Of a DNA stretch of 64,000 nt, positions 53,764 to 64,000 are shown in pieces. Every line of letters begins with the position of its first letter. Within the stretch, counting starts at the first letter, position 1. The notes below the pieces were generated by a model. That model saw nothing but the letters and a program-made list of their open reading frames with translations. It did not search any database and was not told the DNA's origin. The position numbers and the translations under genes are program-made. Where the stretch lies: positions 49,650 through 113,649 of the forward strand of contig MU129101.1 of assembly GCA_014904985.1 (NCBI GenBank), written 5' to 3'. Source of the stretch: Hydnum rufescens UP504 (taxonomy: Eukaryota; Basidiomycota; Agaricomycetes; Cantharellales; Hydnaceae).

Positions 53764-55252
53764 ATGCAAGCTGGGTGTCACAACAATTGCCTGCAGACAG
53801 CCAAGGAAAAGGAAAATTATGCATGGTGGCTGAAGACAGCCCCTTGTTATGAGTGTGGGGAGACAGGCCATGTGAAAGCCAAGTGTCCAAAGAAGACCTT
53901 GGCCACAATCAAGCCCACTGAAACAAACCAAGTCACTTTGGCAAGCCCTGGCCCTGAACCCCCAGCTGTCTTCTTTGTTGATGCACAATCAACCCTGCCC
54001 ACAGTGGCCCTCTTGGTTGACCATTCATCATGCAAGGATGTATGGGTTATCAACTCAGGGTGTACTGATCACATGTCCTGTCAGCCATCCAAATTTATGA
54101 CCTACACTCCATTCCTGACACTGAGAGACATTCACCTTGCAGACAAATTGTTGATCCAAGCCCATGGCCATGGCACTATTGATCTCAAAGTCATTGTTGG
54201 AGGAGAAAAAAGGGTTGTCCACCTCAGCTCAGCCCTCTATGTCCCCAACCTTGGAAATTCACTGCTGTTAGGGGCTGTTCCTAGTATGGGGAGGTGATTA
54301 TGTAATCAGGTTCAGTAAGAATGGGAAGCCCCTAAGATGATTGATGATGAGATGCACAAAGCACAAGGATTATGTAATGTTGCAGAAGACAAGAACACAG
54401 AGAAGTGAAGCAGGAAAGACTGGATTCTCAGGAGGCTTGAGACAAGGGAGGAATTGGTGAGAAGAGAGTCAATATAGTGACATGTATTCTCAATCTTCTA
54501 AAGAGGCAAGAATACAAGAAGTACCTACTTATATACTAAGAGGTTAAGGAATTACTAAGGAGGGGAAATGGTATGATATATGGTATGATATGTAGTGGTG
54601 TGACAAGAGGGAGTCACATGATGTGGCTTTGTAAGAGGTTGCAAGTATGACTCATGACAGCTGCTTTCAGTCAAAATCCTGAACTGTTGTCAATTCTCCA
54701 TTCACTTCACCAGCAGGCAATGCTTGGTAAAATCAGCCAGTGGGAAAGTTGTCACTAAATCCACCAGAGGTGGAAATATCTTTGATCTGCATCTCCAACC
54801 TCATCCCATGGCAAGTCTTGCTTGCTCCAATATGTCCTTATTGCTTGATCTCATTCACAAACACCTAGGCCATGTGAATTTGGACTCCCTGAGGCATGCC
54901 CTTCACCAGGGAGCCCTGGTTGGTGTAGATGATCTTGTTGATACAACAACCAATGACATGTTTTGCAATGCTTGCATTTGGGGAAAGATGGCCAGTACCC
55001 CCATTTCAACTCAGACATGTTCACACCACCACACATCTTGAGTGTGTCCACTCTGATATCTGTGGTCCATTTGAGGTCCAATCTCTTGGTGGAAATAGCT
55101 ACTTTGCAACCCTCATTGATGATTTTATGGGATACATGTGGGTCAAGCTGATGAAACTAAAGAGTGATGTGAATGCATGGTACATTGAAAGGGACACTGA
55201 ATTCTTAAATCAGTATGGATGCCACATTGGTATTCTTCAGTCTGACATATGG
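53764..55252 (+). pseudogene. Older copia gag-pol remnant
   Basis: 53764-54257 carries a zinc knuckle CYECGETGHVKAKC and the protease motif as VINSGCTDHMS, where the catalytic Asp of DSG is Asn. 54724-55041 carries the GAG-pre-integrase motif (HKHLGHVNLDSLRH ... CNACIWGK). 54929-55252 in another frame carries the integrase start (HSDICGPFE, LIDDFMGYMWV, ILQSD), and the sequence stops at the second catalytic Asp, where an inverted-repeat element follows. A solo LTR splits it at 54263. Confidence 0.75.
54263..54700 (-). mobile_element. Solo LTR (438 bp), gypsy-type
   Basis: On the minus strand it starts TGGAGAATTG and ends CCTAACAGCA, flanked by TTCAC on both sides (54258-54262 and 54701-54705). 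It is related to the 3' LTR at 60877-61350: both have a TATATAAGTAG promoter motif, CCTC...TTAGAAGATTGAGAATA and CATCATCAATCATCTTA...ACAGCA. It carries no coding frame. Confidence 0.85.
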
Positions 55253-55922
55253 ATGCTGCAGTTCAGGTTTAAACCTGTGAAACCTGAGTTTAAACCTGAA
55301 CCTGACCCAGGTCAGGTTCCATTGGGGTCAGGTTTCATTTCATTTTCTTCAGGTCAGGTTCAGGTTTTGGCCTTGCCCTGAATCCAAAAACTGGTCTGAA
55401 ACCAGGTTTAAACCTGAACCTGAAAGGTAGGGTGTAGGTTCCATTCCATGTAAATTGACCATTATTCTGGCACCAAATCTGGCAATTTACACATGTAACT
55501 ATAGTTCTGGAGTCAGAAGTCACATGACTTGGCCATCAAATGAGGTAATTGGTGCAGGTCACAGGTCACATGACAGAATGTAGTGACTAAATACCATCTC
55601 CAGAAGATGTGTGAGCAATAAATTGAAGTGAAAGGGGGCTAGGAAGGAGATGTGGATCTAAAGCAGGATGTAAAGGGAGTGGCAGAGGCAGAGACTTGAG
55701 CAGAGGGTGTAGATATTCTGTAGTACCCCCTGAAAATGTTGGCTTCCCTCATACCTCAGGTTTCAGGTTTAAACCAGGTTTAAACCAGAACCTGACCTGA
55801 ATGGAACCAAACCTCAGGTCAGGTTCAGGTTTTGCCCTCATGGGTGATTTTGGAACCTGGTCAGGTTTAGGTTTTGCCCAAATTGGGAAAAACCTGACCA
55901 AAACCTGACCGTGGCAACCATA
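55250..55922. mobile_element. Inverted-repeat element rich in AGGTTTAAACCT
   Basis: Both ends (about 55255-55440 and 55755-55922, inverted) are built from CAGGTTTAAACC, CCTGAACCTGACC and TCAGGTTTTGG motifs. The outermost bases resemble TATGGTTGCC..GGTCAGG in both. The palindrome AGGTTTAAACCT or a close variant occurs at least five times. About 300 bp of non-coding sequence lies between. Target duplication is not certain. A MITE-like interpretation is an inference. Confidence 0.5.
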
Positions 55923-56033
55923 GATCCATCTGCCATCTTGGTGGGGGTCACCAAGCTCAAACAAGGCAGACTGTGACTTCTAGGTATCATCTCTTCAGCC
56001 CCAGAACAAACTGTTTCCCCCACCATTATCCCC

Positions 56034-56451
56034 ATGCATCCAGTCATTTCCTCTCCTCTCCCATTGTCTTCATCCATTCTGCAACTCCCCCCCATCATGA
56101 GACCCACTGCTGAGTCAGGCCACCATCCAAGAACTCCTCCCCATCAGTCTCCTATGTCATCACCTTGGGCCTCGCCAAGCAAAAGGAAATGGTATGTCAT
56201 TCTTCAGGGTCACAATGTTGGGGTATTTGATAGCTGGTAAGTTCATCCTCCAAGATCCATCAACACAGTTATTAACTTCATACAGGGAGAAAGTCCATAG
56301 CCTTGTTAACAGTGTTTCTGGTGCTCTGTTCTGGCAGGTCCATTCTCTAGCTGACAGCCAGAGAATTCTTGCTGCACAACAAACAATCAATGATGAAGCA
56401 GCTACAATTGATGCCCATGATTCAGCTGTTCTCAGTGCTTTGAATCACTGA
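56034..56451 (+). CDS. Small two-exon protein with RNase H1 N-terminal-like (Cauli_VI) domain
   Basis: Exons 56034-56236 and 56286-56451 with a 49-bp GTAAGT..ACAG intron give about 122 aa ending at a TGA. Residues about 50-95 read KWYVILQGHNVGVFDSW, then EKVHSLVNSVSGALFWQ and VHSLADSQRIL. This is the pattern of the Cauli_VI/RNase H1 N-terminal domain, which binds RNA-DNA hybrids or dsRNA: WYVV..G...GVF.SW...V..V.GA.F..F.SL..A. The join restores the W codon. The N-terminus is Pro/Ser-rich. In fungi this domain is often carried on mobile elements, and the surroundings here are all elements. It looks intact. Confidence 0.55.
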
Positions 56452-57995
56452 TGCCTGATTTCATTTCATCACATTTCCTTATTCTCTTGCAACTATGTAG
56501 TCTTGCTATCCAAGTGTATTATCTAGATTGGAATTACATAGTTCCTTGACATACTTTTGCCCATGGAAAGATGTCTTTCCCCAGAGTGGGGATAAGACAC
56601 AGGTGTTACCATGACTCAAAGTCGGCTTGAGCCACAAGCACTCACCCAGAAGTTTCCCTGCCAATCCAATCCCCAATTGAGTTGATCCATCAGCTAGAGT
56701 TGAGTTGAGTCAGCAGAAGCTGCCCAGAGCCAAGCATAGCAGATCATGGCAACTAGAGAGGTACAGTGTAGTGTTGGCTCAAGCATGAGTCAAGTTCTGT
56801 CATGTCACATCACCTGGAAGTTGCCTTGAAGCCAACCCAACTGAATTGATTTGAATTCAATGCTATTGGCTAGAGACTCCAAGAAGATTAGTCTGGAAGC
56901 TGTCTGGGAGCCCAGCAGCAACACTACTACAGTTATCACTGGAAAGCTGGCTACTTGATATTGCAATACCAAACAACTCAACACCAGAGATATCCAGTTC
57001 ACATTGAACTTGTGGCCACAACACAATATGAAGTGATTCTTCAGTGATATCTAGGATTACCAAAACTATTTTTGGACCAATCAACTTATTGTATAATTAT
57101 GAGAGTACCAGAACACCTCTGACACAGCAATCAATATTATCCCAATGCTGAAACACTACATACACATCCTAGAGACTAGCCACCCACAAAAAGAAATTTT
57201 CATCACTTGGAATTCATGTTCTACAGGTTTTTTGTTGAAAAAAAGCCCAAAAAATATGTCACAATATCTTTCCAAGTACTCAATATATTCAAGGTATTTG
57301 TCAGGTTTAACGTTGCAGGTATCTGGCTGCACACAATGATCCATAGCATTCATGATCTAGTGCTCCATGATGATCACAAAACCAAAAATTACTGTAGCTT
57401 GAATTTTATGTGTAGCCTTTGACTCAGGCTGTTTCCCCCCAATATTTTTGCTCACAGGTGTCCATATGAGTCATAGCTAACATTCTAGAGTGTAATGTCC
57501 TGAATTGAAGCACAACCCATTGCTGATCTGGTTTCTGAATCCAGAGTATGCCATTAGATCACAGTTGGTCTCAGGCTTGATAATCTCAAAACATAGATTA
57601 GGAAGTGGATCACACAATTCTCAAGTAATCTTCAAATTTTAAGCACTCAATTAAAAGTTGCATTCAATGTGAACCCCTTTGTAGAAAAATAATTTGTGCT
57701 GGCAGGAATTCATGAAATTATTACAAGATGGGATTGACATTTGGCCCTCTGAAGGGGCCATAAACTTTGTGGGAAGCCCATATTTCAGGATGATGCATGC
57801 TCAAGTGCTTGTCATGTCACCATTCAATAAAATTCTGCATGGTGTGGAATCCCCTTGGCCAGCTGGCAGGCAACTCAGGAAGAACACACATTCTAATTTA
57901 TTTAAAAACTGTACACAACTATACCCCAATCACTAAATCATACCCCACAAACTAAGCCCATGAAAATCTGTACGAGCCTCCAGCTTTGAGTCATG
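56452..57995. other. No gene recognised
   Basis: CpG-poor debris. Repeated (T)GACTCA/GAGTTGAGT words at 56605-56790 hint at a short inverted-repeat element, but ends could not be fixed. Confidence 0.4.
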
Positions 57996-58005
57996 GGCAA
58001 GCCTA

Positions 58006-58553
58006 ATGTCTGTTTATGAGTCAGATACTTCCAGTGTCTTTTTCCCAAGTGACTCTATGAAGACATGCCAAAGCATCACTGCACTAACTTTGCACAGTAT
58101 ACCACACTTGATGATGAGGGATATGTCCCCATTCCCATTACCCACATTGTCTCTACTGCTAGCTCAACCTCAGTATCTACTCAGCAGGTGATGGTACCAG
58201 TGTCTCCCCAGAAGAATCCCACTGTGCTGTACACTCACATTCCTGATTTTAATGATGTTTCTGGTGATGGTTATGAAGCAGACATGGATGATGATAGGAA
58301 TCTTGGGACAGTTCACTTCATTAAGGCCTGCCATGCAAAGTGTTACCCTAATGCCATGAGCCCCTGATATTGTCTTTTTGGCCTTTCTAACAGTGTCCCT
58401 AGGATGCCCCCCTGCTTGGTTGGACTCCCCTATATGATGCTTTTGCAGATGCCATGCTTTGTCATGAAGGTTATGGGGACTTGATATCAGTGACAACGTG
58501 TGCAGATTGTGACATAGCTGATCAGGTAGTTTACAGGTGTGATGAATGCATGC
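58006..58553 (+). pseudogene. KDZ-like transposase N-terminal remnant
   Basis: Two frames: 58065-58367 with YVPIPITHIVSTAS...DDRNLG, and 58454-58553 with LCHEGYGDLISVTTCADC and VYRCDEC. The (E)G.GD......C..C.....YRC.(D/E)C pattern matches the CxC2-type zinc region at the N-terminus of fungal Kyakuja-Dileera-Zisupton transposases. At 58554 the sequence changes abruptly into gypsy integrase. Confidence 0.45.
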
Positions 58554-59404
58554 TCAATGAGCTCAACCTCTCAACTGCATACCACCCCAAGACAGATGGC
58601 CAAACCAAACACCTAAACCAGATCCTTGAACAGTACCTACAAATCTACATTGACTACTTGCAAGATGACTGGGCACTCCTACTCCCCCTTGCAGAATTCA
58701 CATACAACAATGCAGAGCATTCTGCCACAAATGTCACCCCCTTCTTTGTGAACAAAGGGTTCCACCCCAACCTCAAGGTCAATATTGAGGCAGTACCTTC
58801 CACTGAGGCCAATCAAACTGCACTCGATCTCTGCAATGTCCACAAGTATGTTCGCAAGCAACTCGCAATCACACAAAAGCAAAATGAACAGCAAGTAGCT
58901 GGCTTGCAACCCCCTTTTCCCACTCTCAGCATTGGCAATCAAGTATGGCTTGACACCTGCAACATCAAAACAAAGCAGCCATCAAAGAAACTCAATCACA
59001 AAAAGCTTGGACCCTTTCCAGTCACTGAGAAGGTCTCAATGCATGCATACTGCCTTGGCCTCCCTCACACCATGAATCAGATCCACAACGTTTTTCATGT
59101 GCAACTCCTCAAACCCATTTGTCCCCACCCCTTTCCCAACTGCACCCAACCCCCTCCTCCACCTGTCAAAATCAATGGTGAACTTGAATACAAAATCACT
59201 GAAATCATCAACAGCAAAATCAATTACTGCCATCACAGTAATGGTATAGTTTATTGCATTTGCTGGTCCAGCTACAAGCATACTGACAATGAGTTCAGCT
59301 GGCTCCCAGCAGCAGAACTTGCCAATACCCAAGATGCAGTGATGGACTTCCATCAACTACACCCCAAAAAACCAGGAAGAGAAGTACTCAACCTATCCAC
59401 ATAA
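58554..59404 (+). pseudogene. Gypsy integrase C-terminus with degenerate chromodomain
   Basis: Open for about 280 codons: LSTAYHPKTDGQTKHLNQ (integrase third acidic region has already begun), WALLLPLAEFTYNNAEHSAT, then a GPFPVTEKV...HNVFHVQLLKP segment, then YKITEIINSKIN...YCICWSSYKHTDNEFSWLPAAEL, which lines up with the chromodomain pattern (E.I.DS......YLVKW.GY...E.TWEP...L) though the aromatic cage is altered. In chromoviruses this module directs integration to heterochromatin. Confidence 0.8.
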
Positions 59405-59439
59405 AACCTCTGCAATCATCACACACTCTCTCTTGCACT

Positions 59440-59545
59440 CACACACTCTTTTTTTTCTCTCTCTCTCTCTCTTGCATTCTCTCTTTTCTCTCTCTCTCTC
59501 TCTCTTGCATTCTCCCTCTCTCTCTCTCTCCTTTTTTTCTTTTTT
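59440..59545 (+). repeat. (CT)n microsatellite
   Basis: Several CTCTCTCTCTCT runs separated by TTGCATT and TTTT, directly after the integrase stop. Confidence 0.9.
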
Positions 59546-59653
59546 TCCACTCTCTCATTTTCTCCCTTTTGCTTCCTAACTTCCTCTTGCAATCATTTGT
59601 TCACTACCCATTCATTGCAACCATATTCAAAAAAAAAAAAAAAAGTTTTCCTT

Positions 59654-60717
59654 TTAATCCTCCTCCTCCTCCTCATTGTGCTGGTCCCTCACAAACTCTC
59701 TCCCTGCCTCAGCATACTCTGCAACATCCACCCATTGGTGCCACACACTATGGCAATTACCCACCTGGTCCTTTGCGATAACCAGTGCACTCTCCAACCT
59801 CTGGACCTCCAACTCCACCACTTCCACCTTATGTGATGACTCTGCAGCCTCCCACCATGCAAGCATAGCACATTGTGCCAACTCAGTCACAGGGTCTGCA
59901 GAACTCATCATCAGACCACACCTGGTTCATCAACATGTCCATGGTAAGTGACTGCAAACCTCTGACCATGAAAACCCCATCCAACCCCTCATCCTTATCT
60001 GAAGGTGACAACAGGGGGGACTCAACTTGCTGCTGCCTACAAGACCATTTTGCCTCCTTGTTGACATCAGTGACCCACTTCATGGCCTGATGATTCAGGG
60101 GCACCAGCAAACACTTGCTGTTCTGCTTCATACACACAATGCAGTGGAAATGCTTACCATTCTCACACTGCAGCTTGACCCCTGATTTCCCTTCATGGAC
60201 CCACCATGAGTGCAAACCCAAACACCAATCACACTGAACACAAAGTCAGTGAAATCAAAAAACAATTTTTTTTGGGGCCACTCACCATTGATGACTCCTC
60301 ACCATCATCACTCAAAACCAATGGGACATCTCGCAATGAACCCTGTTGCACCCCCACATTGGCCTTACACTTTCAGCAGCTGTGGCCTCAAGATGTAGCC
60401 CACCTCCTGAGCACAAGCTGTGGTTTCCTCTCATTCACAATTACTGTGACTTGATCCACACCCTTTTGACATGATGCTGCCAACCCAAAACCACCTGCAT
60501 ATCAGGGGACAAGGGGGGAGCAATTGAGCAGTTGCTCCTGGGCCTGCACCTGTCACTACACCCTGAGTCCAATACACAACTACAATCAAAAAAACAATAA
60601 ACCACTCACCTCCCACTTAACCAACTTGCCCTTTGCCTTCTCAACCACCTCAGCAGTCATGGGAATATCCACAGCAGAGCTTGCCTTAAGAAGAGTCAAG
60701 ATGGCTTTGTCAGCCAT
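59654..60717 (-). pseudogene. Antisense gene inside the gypsy element
   Basis: Minus strand. Exon 1 (60610-60717) encodes 36 residues (MADKAILTLLKASSAVDIPM...KLVKWE) and ends at a perfect GTGAGT donor. A second exon near 60560 (GVVTGAGPGATAQLL) starts in phase. Further down, 59883-60221 contains CENGKHFHCIVCMKQNSKC, a Cys/His cluster, and 59654-59911 a helical region (VEVVELEVQRLESALVIA) with a poly-Glu/Asp end. Order and features suggest a Zn-binding, coiled-coil protein encoded opposite to pol, between integrase and LTR. Later exons contain frame changes. Confidence 0.5.
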
Positions 60718-60876
60718 TGTGATGATTGTAGTATGGAACCAGAAAAATCTGTGCCAACTGCCCTTTATAGAATCTGTTCATGGTGTCAGCCAAACCTGCA
60801 AAAACCTTGCTTGAGCCCAAACATTGTCCCACACCTCAATAATGCACTTTGAGGGCTCTGTGCTTAAAGGGGGTAC

Positions 60877-61350
60877 TGTTTCAAGTGTACTGCAACCTTG
60901 CAAGATTAACCTGGCTCCCACATCCATGACTTCACTGCCCCATCACTTACAACTCCCAATCCTCCTTCTTTATTATCCACTCCTTCCCACTGACATCTCC
61001 CCATCCTTTATTCATCCTTTCCCTTCTTAGTAACCACCTTACCAATCCCACCTTGATCTCAGTATATAAGTAGCTACCTTTGTAACCTCACTCCTTAGAA
61101 GATCAAGAATATATTGTCTTCAATAGAACTCTCACTCTCACAACTAAGCCCTTCATCTCTCATGAACTCTCCTCTCATGTTAAGCTTCATTGAGAATTAG
61201 TCCTCCACCTTGCTCCTCTTATGTACTCATCTTTCACAACCTTATGCAATCCTTGCCCTGTGACTCCTCATCAATCATCTTAAGGATTTCTCTTCATACT
61301 CAACTGATTGCATAATTGACTCCTCATACTATGAACAACCCTTAACAGCA
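60877..61350 (+). repeat. Gypsy 3' LTR (474 bp)
   Basis: Starts TGTTTCAAG after the purine tract AAAGGGGGTAC, has TATATAAGTAGC at about 61061-61072, and ends CTTAACAGCA. Related to the solo LTR at 54263-54700. Confidence 0.8.
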
Positions 61351-61829
61351 CCACCCCCTGATCCTGGGCCCCCATTGGGCTGGATGGGGAAATTTTTTCT
61401 GGATGTAGTTCATTTAATTTCCACATTTAGGCTTTTTTTCAATAGGAATCAGTGTATTATGTAGCTGGATACCATTTAGGAATCATTATATAATATTTTT
61501 AGTCACCCCAAACCCAGTATGGAAATTGTCCTAAATAGGAAATGATTGGATGCAATCCATTAAGAACCTAACTGAGCCATTGGCTGATATTAAGATGCCC
61601 AGGGTTACCACAGCTGATGCAACAGCTGACCTGATGCATCAAAAACATGGTAATGGTAACTTACTGTAATTGATGCAAAAAACTTGTGGTAAGTTACCAT
61701 ATCTGATGCAATAAGTCTACAGCATCAGGTGCTCCAGCATCTCCAAAACATTGAAGGCTTCAGCAGGGATCTCATTGTCCATGAGGGATGGAAGTGTAGA
61801 GGATGAAAGAGATGTTTGTGGGGTAAAAG
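61351..61829. repeat. Element debris related to 16600-16720
   Basis: GGGCCCCCATTGGGCTGGATGG and the TTTAATTTCCACATTTAGG stretch resemble the right-arm interior of the element at 10676-16951. The rest has short TGATGCA(A/T) repeats (61610-61720) and no gene. Confidence 0.4.
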
Positions 61830-62660
61830 AGGTGAGTTTCAATCTTCAGGGCTACACTGCCATCAAGGCCACAAACAGAAAGAGAGAGAGAAGAGGTGAA
61901 TTAACCACACACACCTATCACAGTGGAAACCCTAAGCATACAGCAACAACCAAACAGCTATGCACAAGACTCACACCCATCACAGTGGAAATCCTAAGAG
62001 ATCAAAACTGAGGATCATCCAACTGTGAAGGGCCATAAATACTATTCCTTCTGTGCAGCCACCAGCCTTCCAGAGCCTTCTGCCAACTTCCATAACCTTC
62101 CAGATCCTTCTAAAGCACAGCCTCCACAGCCTTCCTGACTAACCCTTACTAAGCTTACCCAGCTGCTTATCAACCATGATCTGTCTACTGACTAACCCTT
62201 ACTCATCCTGCATGCATCCCTCCACATGTCCCATGCCAACTTCCAGGTAGCCCATGCATGGGTACACCAAAGGTGTCAAAGGACTGTAGTGATGGTAAGG
62301 GGTTGGGGAGTGGAATGGGTGATGATGATAGTGGAGGAGGAGGAGTCTGGATTGGTAACTGTAGGGACTCACATGGGGTGTGAGGCAATGAAGGATGCTG
62401 ACATAGCCACAGGTGCTGCCAATGATCAATTACCCAACCCACAGCCTGCTGACCTACACCTGATAGTATGAGGGCAATGATGACAATCAAAATGCTGATG
62501 ATCATGGCAAGATGACAAGAACCCCATGACTGAGCTGGGGGAAAGAGGAGGTGAGGGTGTATGGGATATGGGTGCCATGTGTATGTGTTAAGATTGATTT
62601 AGGATGAAAGCTTGCTGGCTAGCTCTGAGGGCAGAAGCAGATGTCAGTTCATTCCTGACA
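61830..62660 (-). repeat. Dispersed repeat, copy c (R1 plus membrane-protein ORF)
   Basis: Same order as copy b. The minus-strand ORF block (62203-62560) keeps HTIRCR/IALIL hydrophobic sequence, QAVGWVIDHWQH, QTPPPP and SFDTFGVP, but a one-base deletion in the hydrophobic stretch shifts the frame relative to copy b. Confidence 0.65.
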
Positions 62661-63230
62661 ATTTCTCTCTGGGATGCAGCTTCTGGGGGCTAGCATCATA
62701 ATATCTTCCTGATTTAAGCCTGCAATACCATGGCAAATGTAAAACACACCCTAAAAGTGAGTTCCATACATGCAGAAGCTGAGGTATTGTGGGAATAATT
62801 AGTGGTGATGGTGGTGATTTGTAGGACAGTGTCAGCAGCATTGAGCACCTCTTTACTCCTTGGTTTGATTTGAAGGAGGCAAAGCAGAAGAAACAATCAA
62901 GCCCTCCCTCAGGGGAGATTGAAAGAGAAGAAACAGTGGTGCTGATTGGCAAGATTGTCAATATCTGCATTGGGTTTTTGGAGGCAGGTTCTGTGCATTC
63001 ATGCACTATCACTAGGATCTGTTTCTCTGGTGTGACACAGTACCATCAACCACATCTTGGTTGTAAGCTGTGTAAACTTGGACATGGGCTTCCACCATCT
63101 TGGGATGGTATTGGATCCAAAATGGGTGCATCATACAGGCATGCAATGTTTCTGAGCAACACTGCCTGCACTTTATGTGTTTGCTCACCATGCTTTTGGG
63201 CCAAGCACACTGAGCCATCCAGCTCCACAT
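62644..63230 (-). pseudogene. Unidentified decayed coding remnant
   Basis: Two minus-strand frames (63012-63230 and 62644-63012) read as one broken protein-like sequence, with HPFWIQYHPKMVEAHVQVYTA followed by ISPEGGLDCFFCFASFK and CVLHLPWYCRLKSGRYYD. Family not recognised. The Met-to-stop spacing shows it is not intact. Confidence 0.3.
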
Positions 63231-63499
63231 GATTGAATCAGGAAAAAAACCCTTGATGTTGGGAATTGCATGCTGGGTAGTGCTTTTTCTCTATAGTGAG
63301 CACACAGGGCTTGTATTGTATGCTGTTAAAGCCATCTAGGAAGGTCCAAAGGCAGAGGTGTGCTAATTCACCCAGGGCTGTTTAAATGAAATGCTTCAAT
63401 CTGCAGCATTTCCTGCTGGGAACTTGTCAAATTGGACAAACCTTTCTCTGATAGCAGTCTCCCTTGATTCCTGCCATGGATCCCAACAGTTCTGATGAA

Positions 63500-64000
63500 A
63501 GAGAAGTGGCTAAAAAATACTCCAGAGGCCAAGCCCTTTGTTCCAACCCACAGAAGCATGTTTTCCAAGCCATCCCTTGGGATCCCCTCCTCTTCATTCC
63601 AACCTGCAGAAACAGATTTCTTCAGAGCCACCCTTGGAATCCCCTCCCCATTGTTCCAACTCAAGGAAGCATGTCATTTCCAGGCTGCAGTCAGAATCCC
63701 CTCCTGTTTGTTCCAACTCAAGGAACTAGCATGCTTTGGCAAGGCTTCACTTGGAATCTCCTCCCCTTTGTTCCAACTCATAGATGCAGGGCACTTTGTC
63801 AAGGCATCACTTGGAACTCCTCCTATTAATTCCAACTCATGGAAGCAGTACACTTTGTCAAGGCCTTGCTCAAAAACTCTTCCTCTTCATTCCAACTCAC
63901 AGATACAGCACACACTTTGTCAAGGTCTCACTTGGAAACTCCTCCCCTTTGTTCCAACTCCTGGAAGCAGCACTTGTTGAGGCATCACTCAGAAACACCT
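63500..64000 (+). repeat. Tandem repeat of ~60 bp running off the window
   Basis: About eight copies built on TTTGTTCCAACTCA(C/A)GGA, GCA and CACTTTGTCAAGG(C)ATCACTTGGAA. The period varies from 57 to 66 bp. Long plus-strand frames (121 and 161 codons) simply follow the repeat. Confidence 0.8.

Larger units (their letters stand above)
58554..61350 (+). mobile_element. 3' part of a chromodomain Ty3/gypsy element
   Basis: Contains the C-terminal half of integrase with a chromodomain-like end, a CT-rich stretch, an antisense gene and the 3' LTR. Gag, protease, RT and RNase H are absent, so the copy is 5'-truncated or rearranged. Confidence 0.8.

Noticed and set aside
63464..63980. Long plus-strand ORFs at the right edge
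   Set aside because: They follow the ~60-bp tandem repeat and have repeat-derived composition in every frame.

Overview
The window looks like nuclear DNA of a basidiomycete fungus, most likely an Agaricomycete. The evidence is short GT-AG introns of about 35-65 bp with fungal branch sites, a fungal-type PAT1, a fungal GPR1/FUN34/YaaH (ATO) transporter, a fungal type-II glycosyltransferase, and the mobile elements present: pogo/CENP-B-like, KDZ-like, Ty1/copia and chromodomain Ty3/gypsy. No RNA gene or CRISPR array was found. The species cannot be named from the sequence.

Three blocks are visible. Block 1 (1-22.5 kb) is mobile-element territory. Its main feature is a 6.3-kb DNA element (10676-16951) inserted with an 8-bp target duplication into a pogo-type transposase gene (9755-18322). 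Its centre is a palindrome near 14.12 kb. From there, arrays of repeated units face outward on both strands. Each unit is an A/C-rich exon-like segment ending in a GGGTGTG-type hairpin directly before a 5' splice site, followed by an intron-like segment with a second hairpin (AAAAAGAGCAG...CTGCTCTTTTT), a branch site and AG. A second, opposite-facing copy fills 1-2614 and is cut by the window start. A solo LTR (11934-13618) and a TA-inserted MITE (659-1401) have landed in the arms.

Block 2 (22.5-44.5 kb) is the host gene island: an alcohol-acetyltransferase-like protein, a GDP-fucose-transporter-like nucleotide-sugar carrier, a PEX11-like peroxisomal protein, the mRNA-decay factor PAT1, a membrane-anchored glycosyltransferase, an acetate-transporter-family protein and a large unrecognised membrane protein. 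These are single housekeeping-type genes and do not look like a pathway cluster, although the sugar-nucleotide carrier and the glycosyltransferase could both serve the Golgi.

Block 3 (44.9-64 kb) is a second nest of elements: a 910-bp TIR element, a broken DDE transposase split by a young copia element with identical 269-bp LTRs (48020-52830), an older copia remnant carrying a solo LTR, an inverted-repeat element rich in AGGTTTAAACCT, a small two-exon gene with an RNase H1 N-terminal-like domain, a KDZ-like remnant, and the 3' part of a chromodomain gypsy element with an antisense gene. A dispersed repeat encoding a small membrane protein occurs in both blocks 1 and 3. The older elements are strongly CpG-poor. 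The young copia element and the hairpin/intron element keep CpG, which fits methylation-driven decay.
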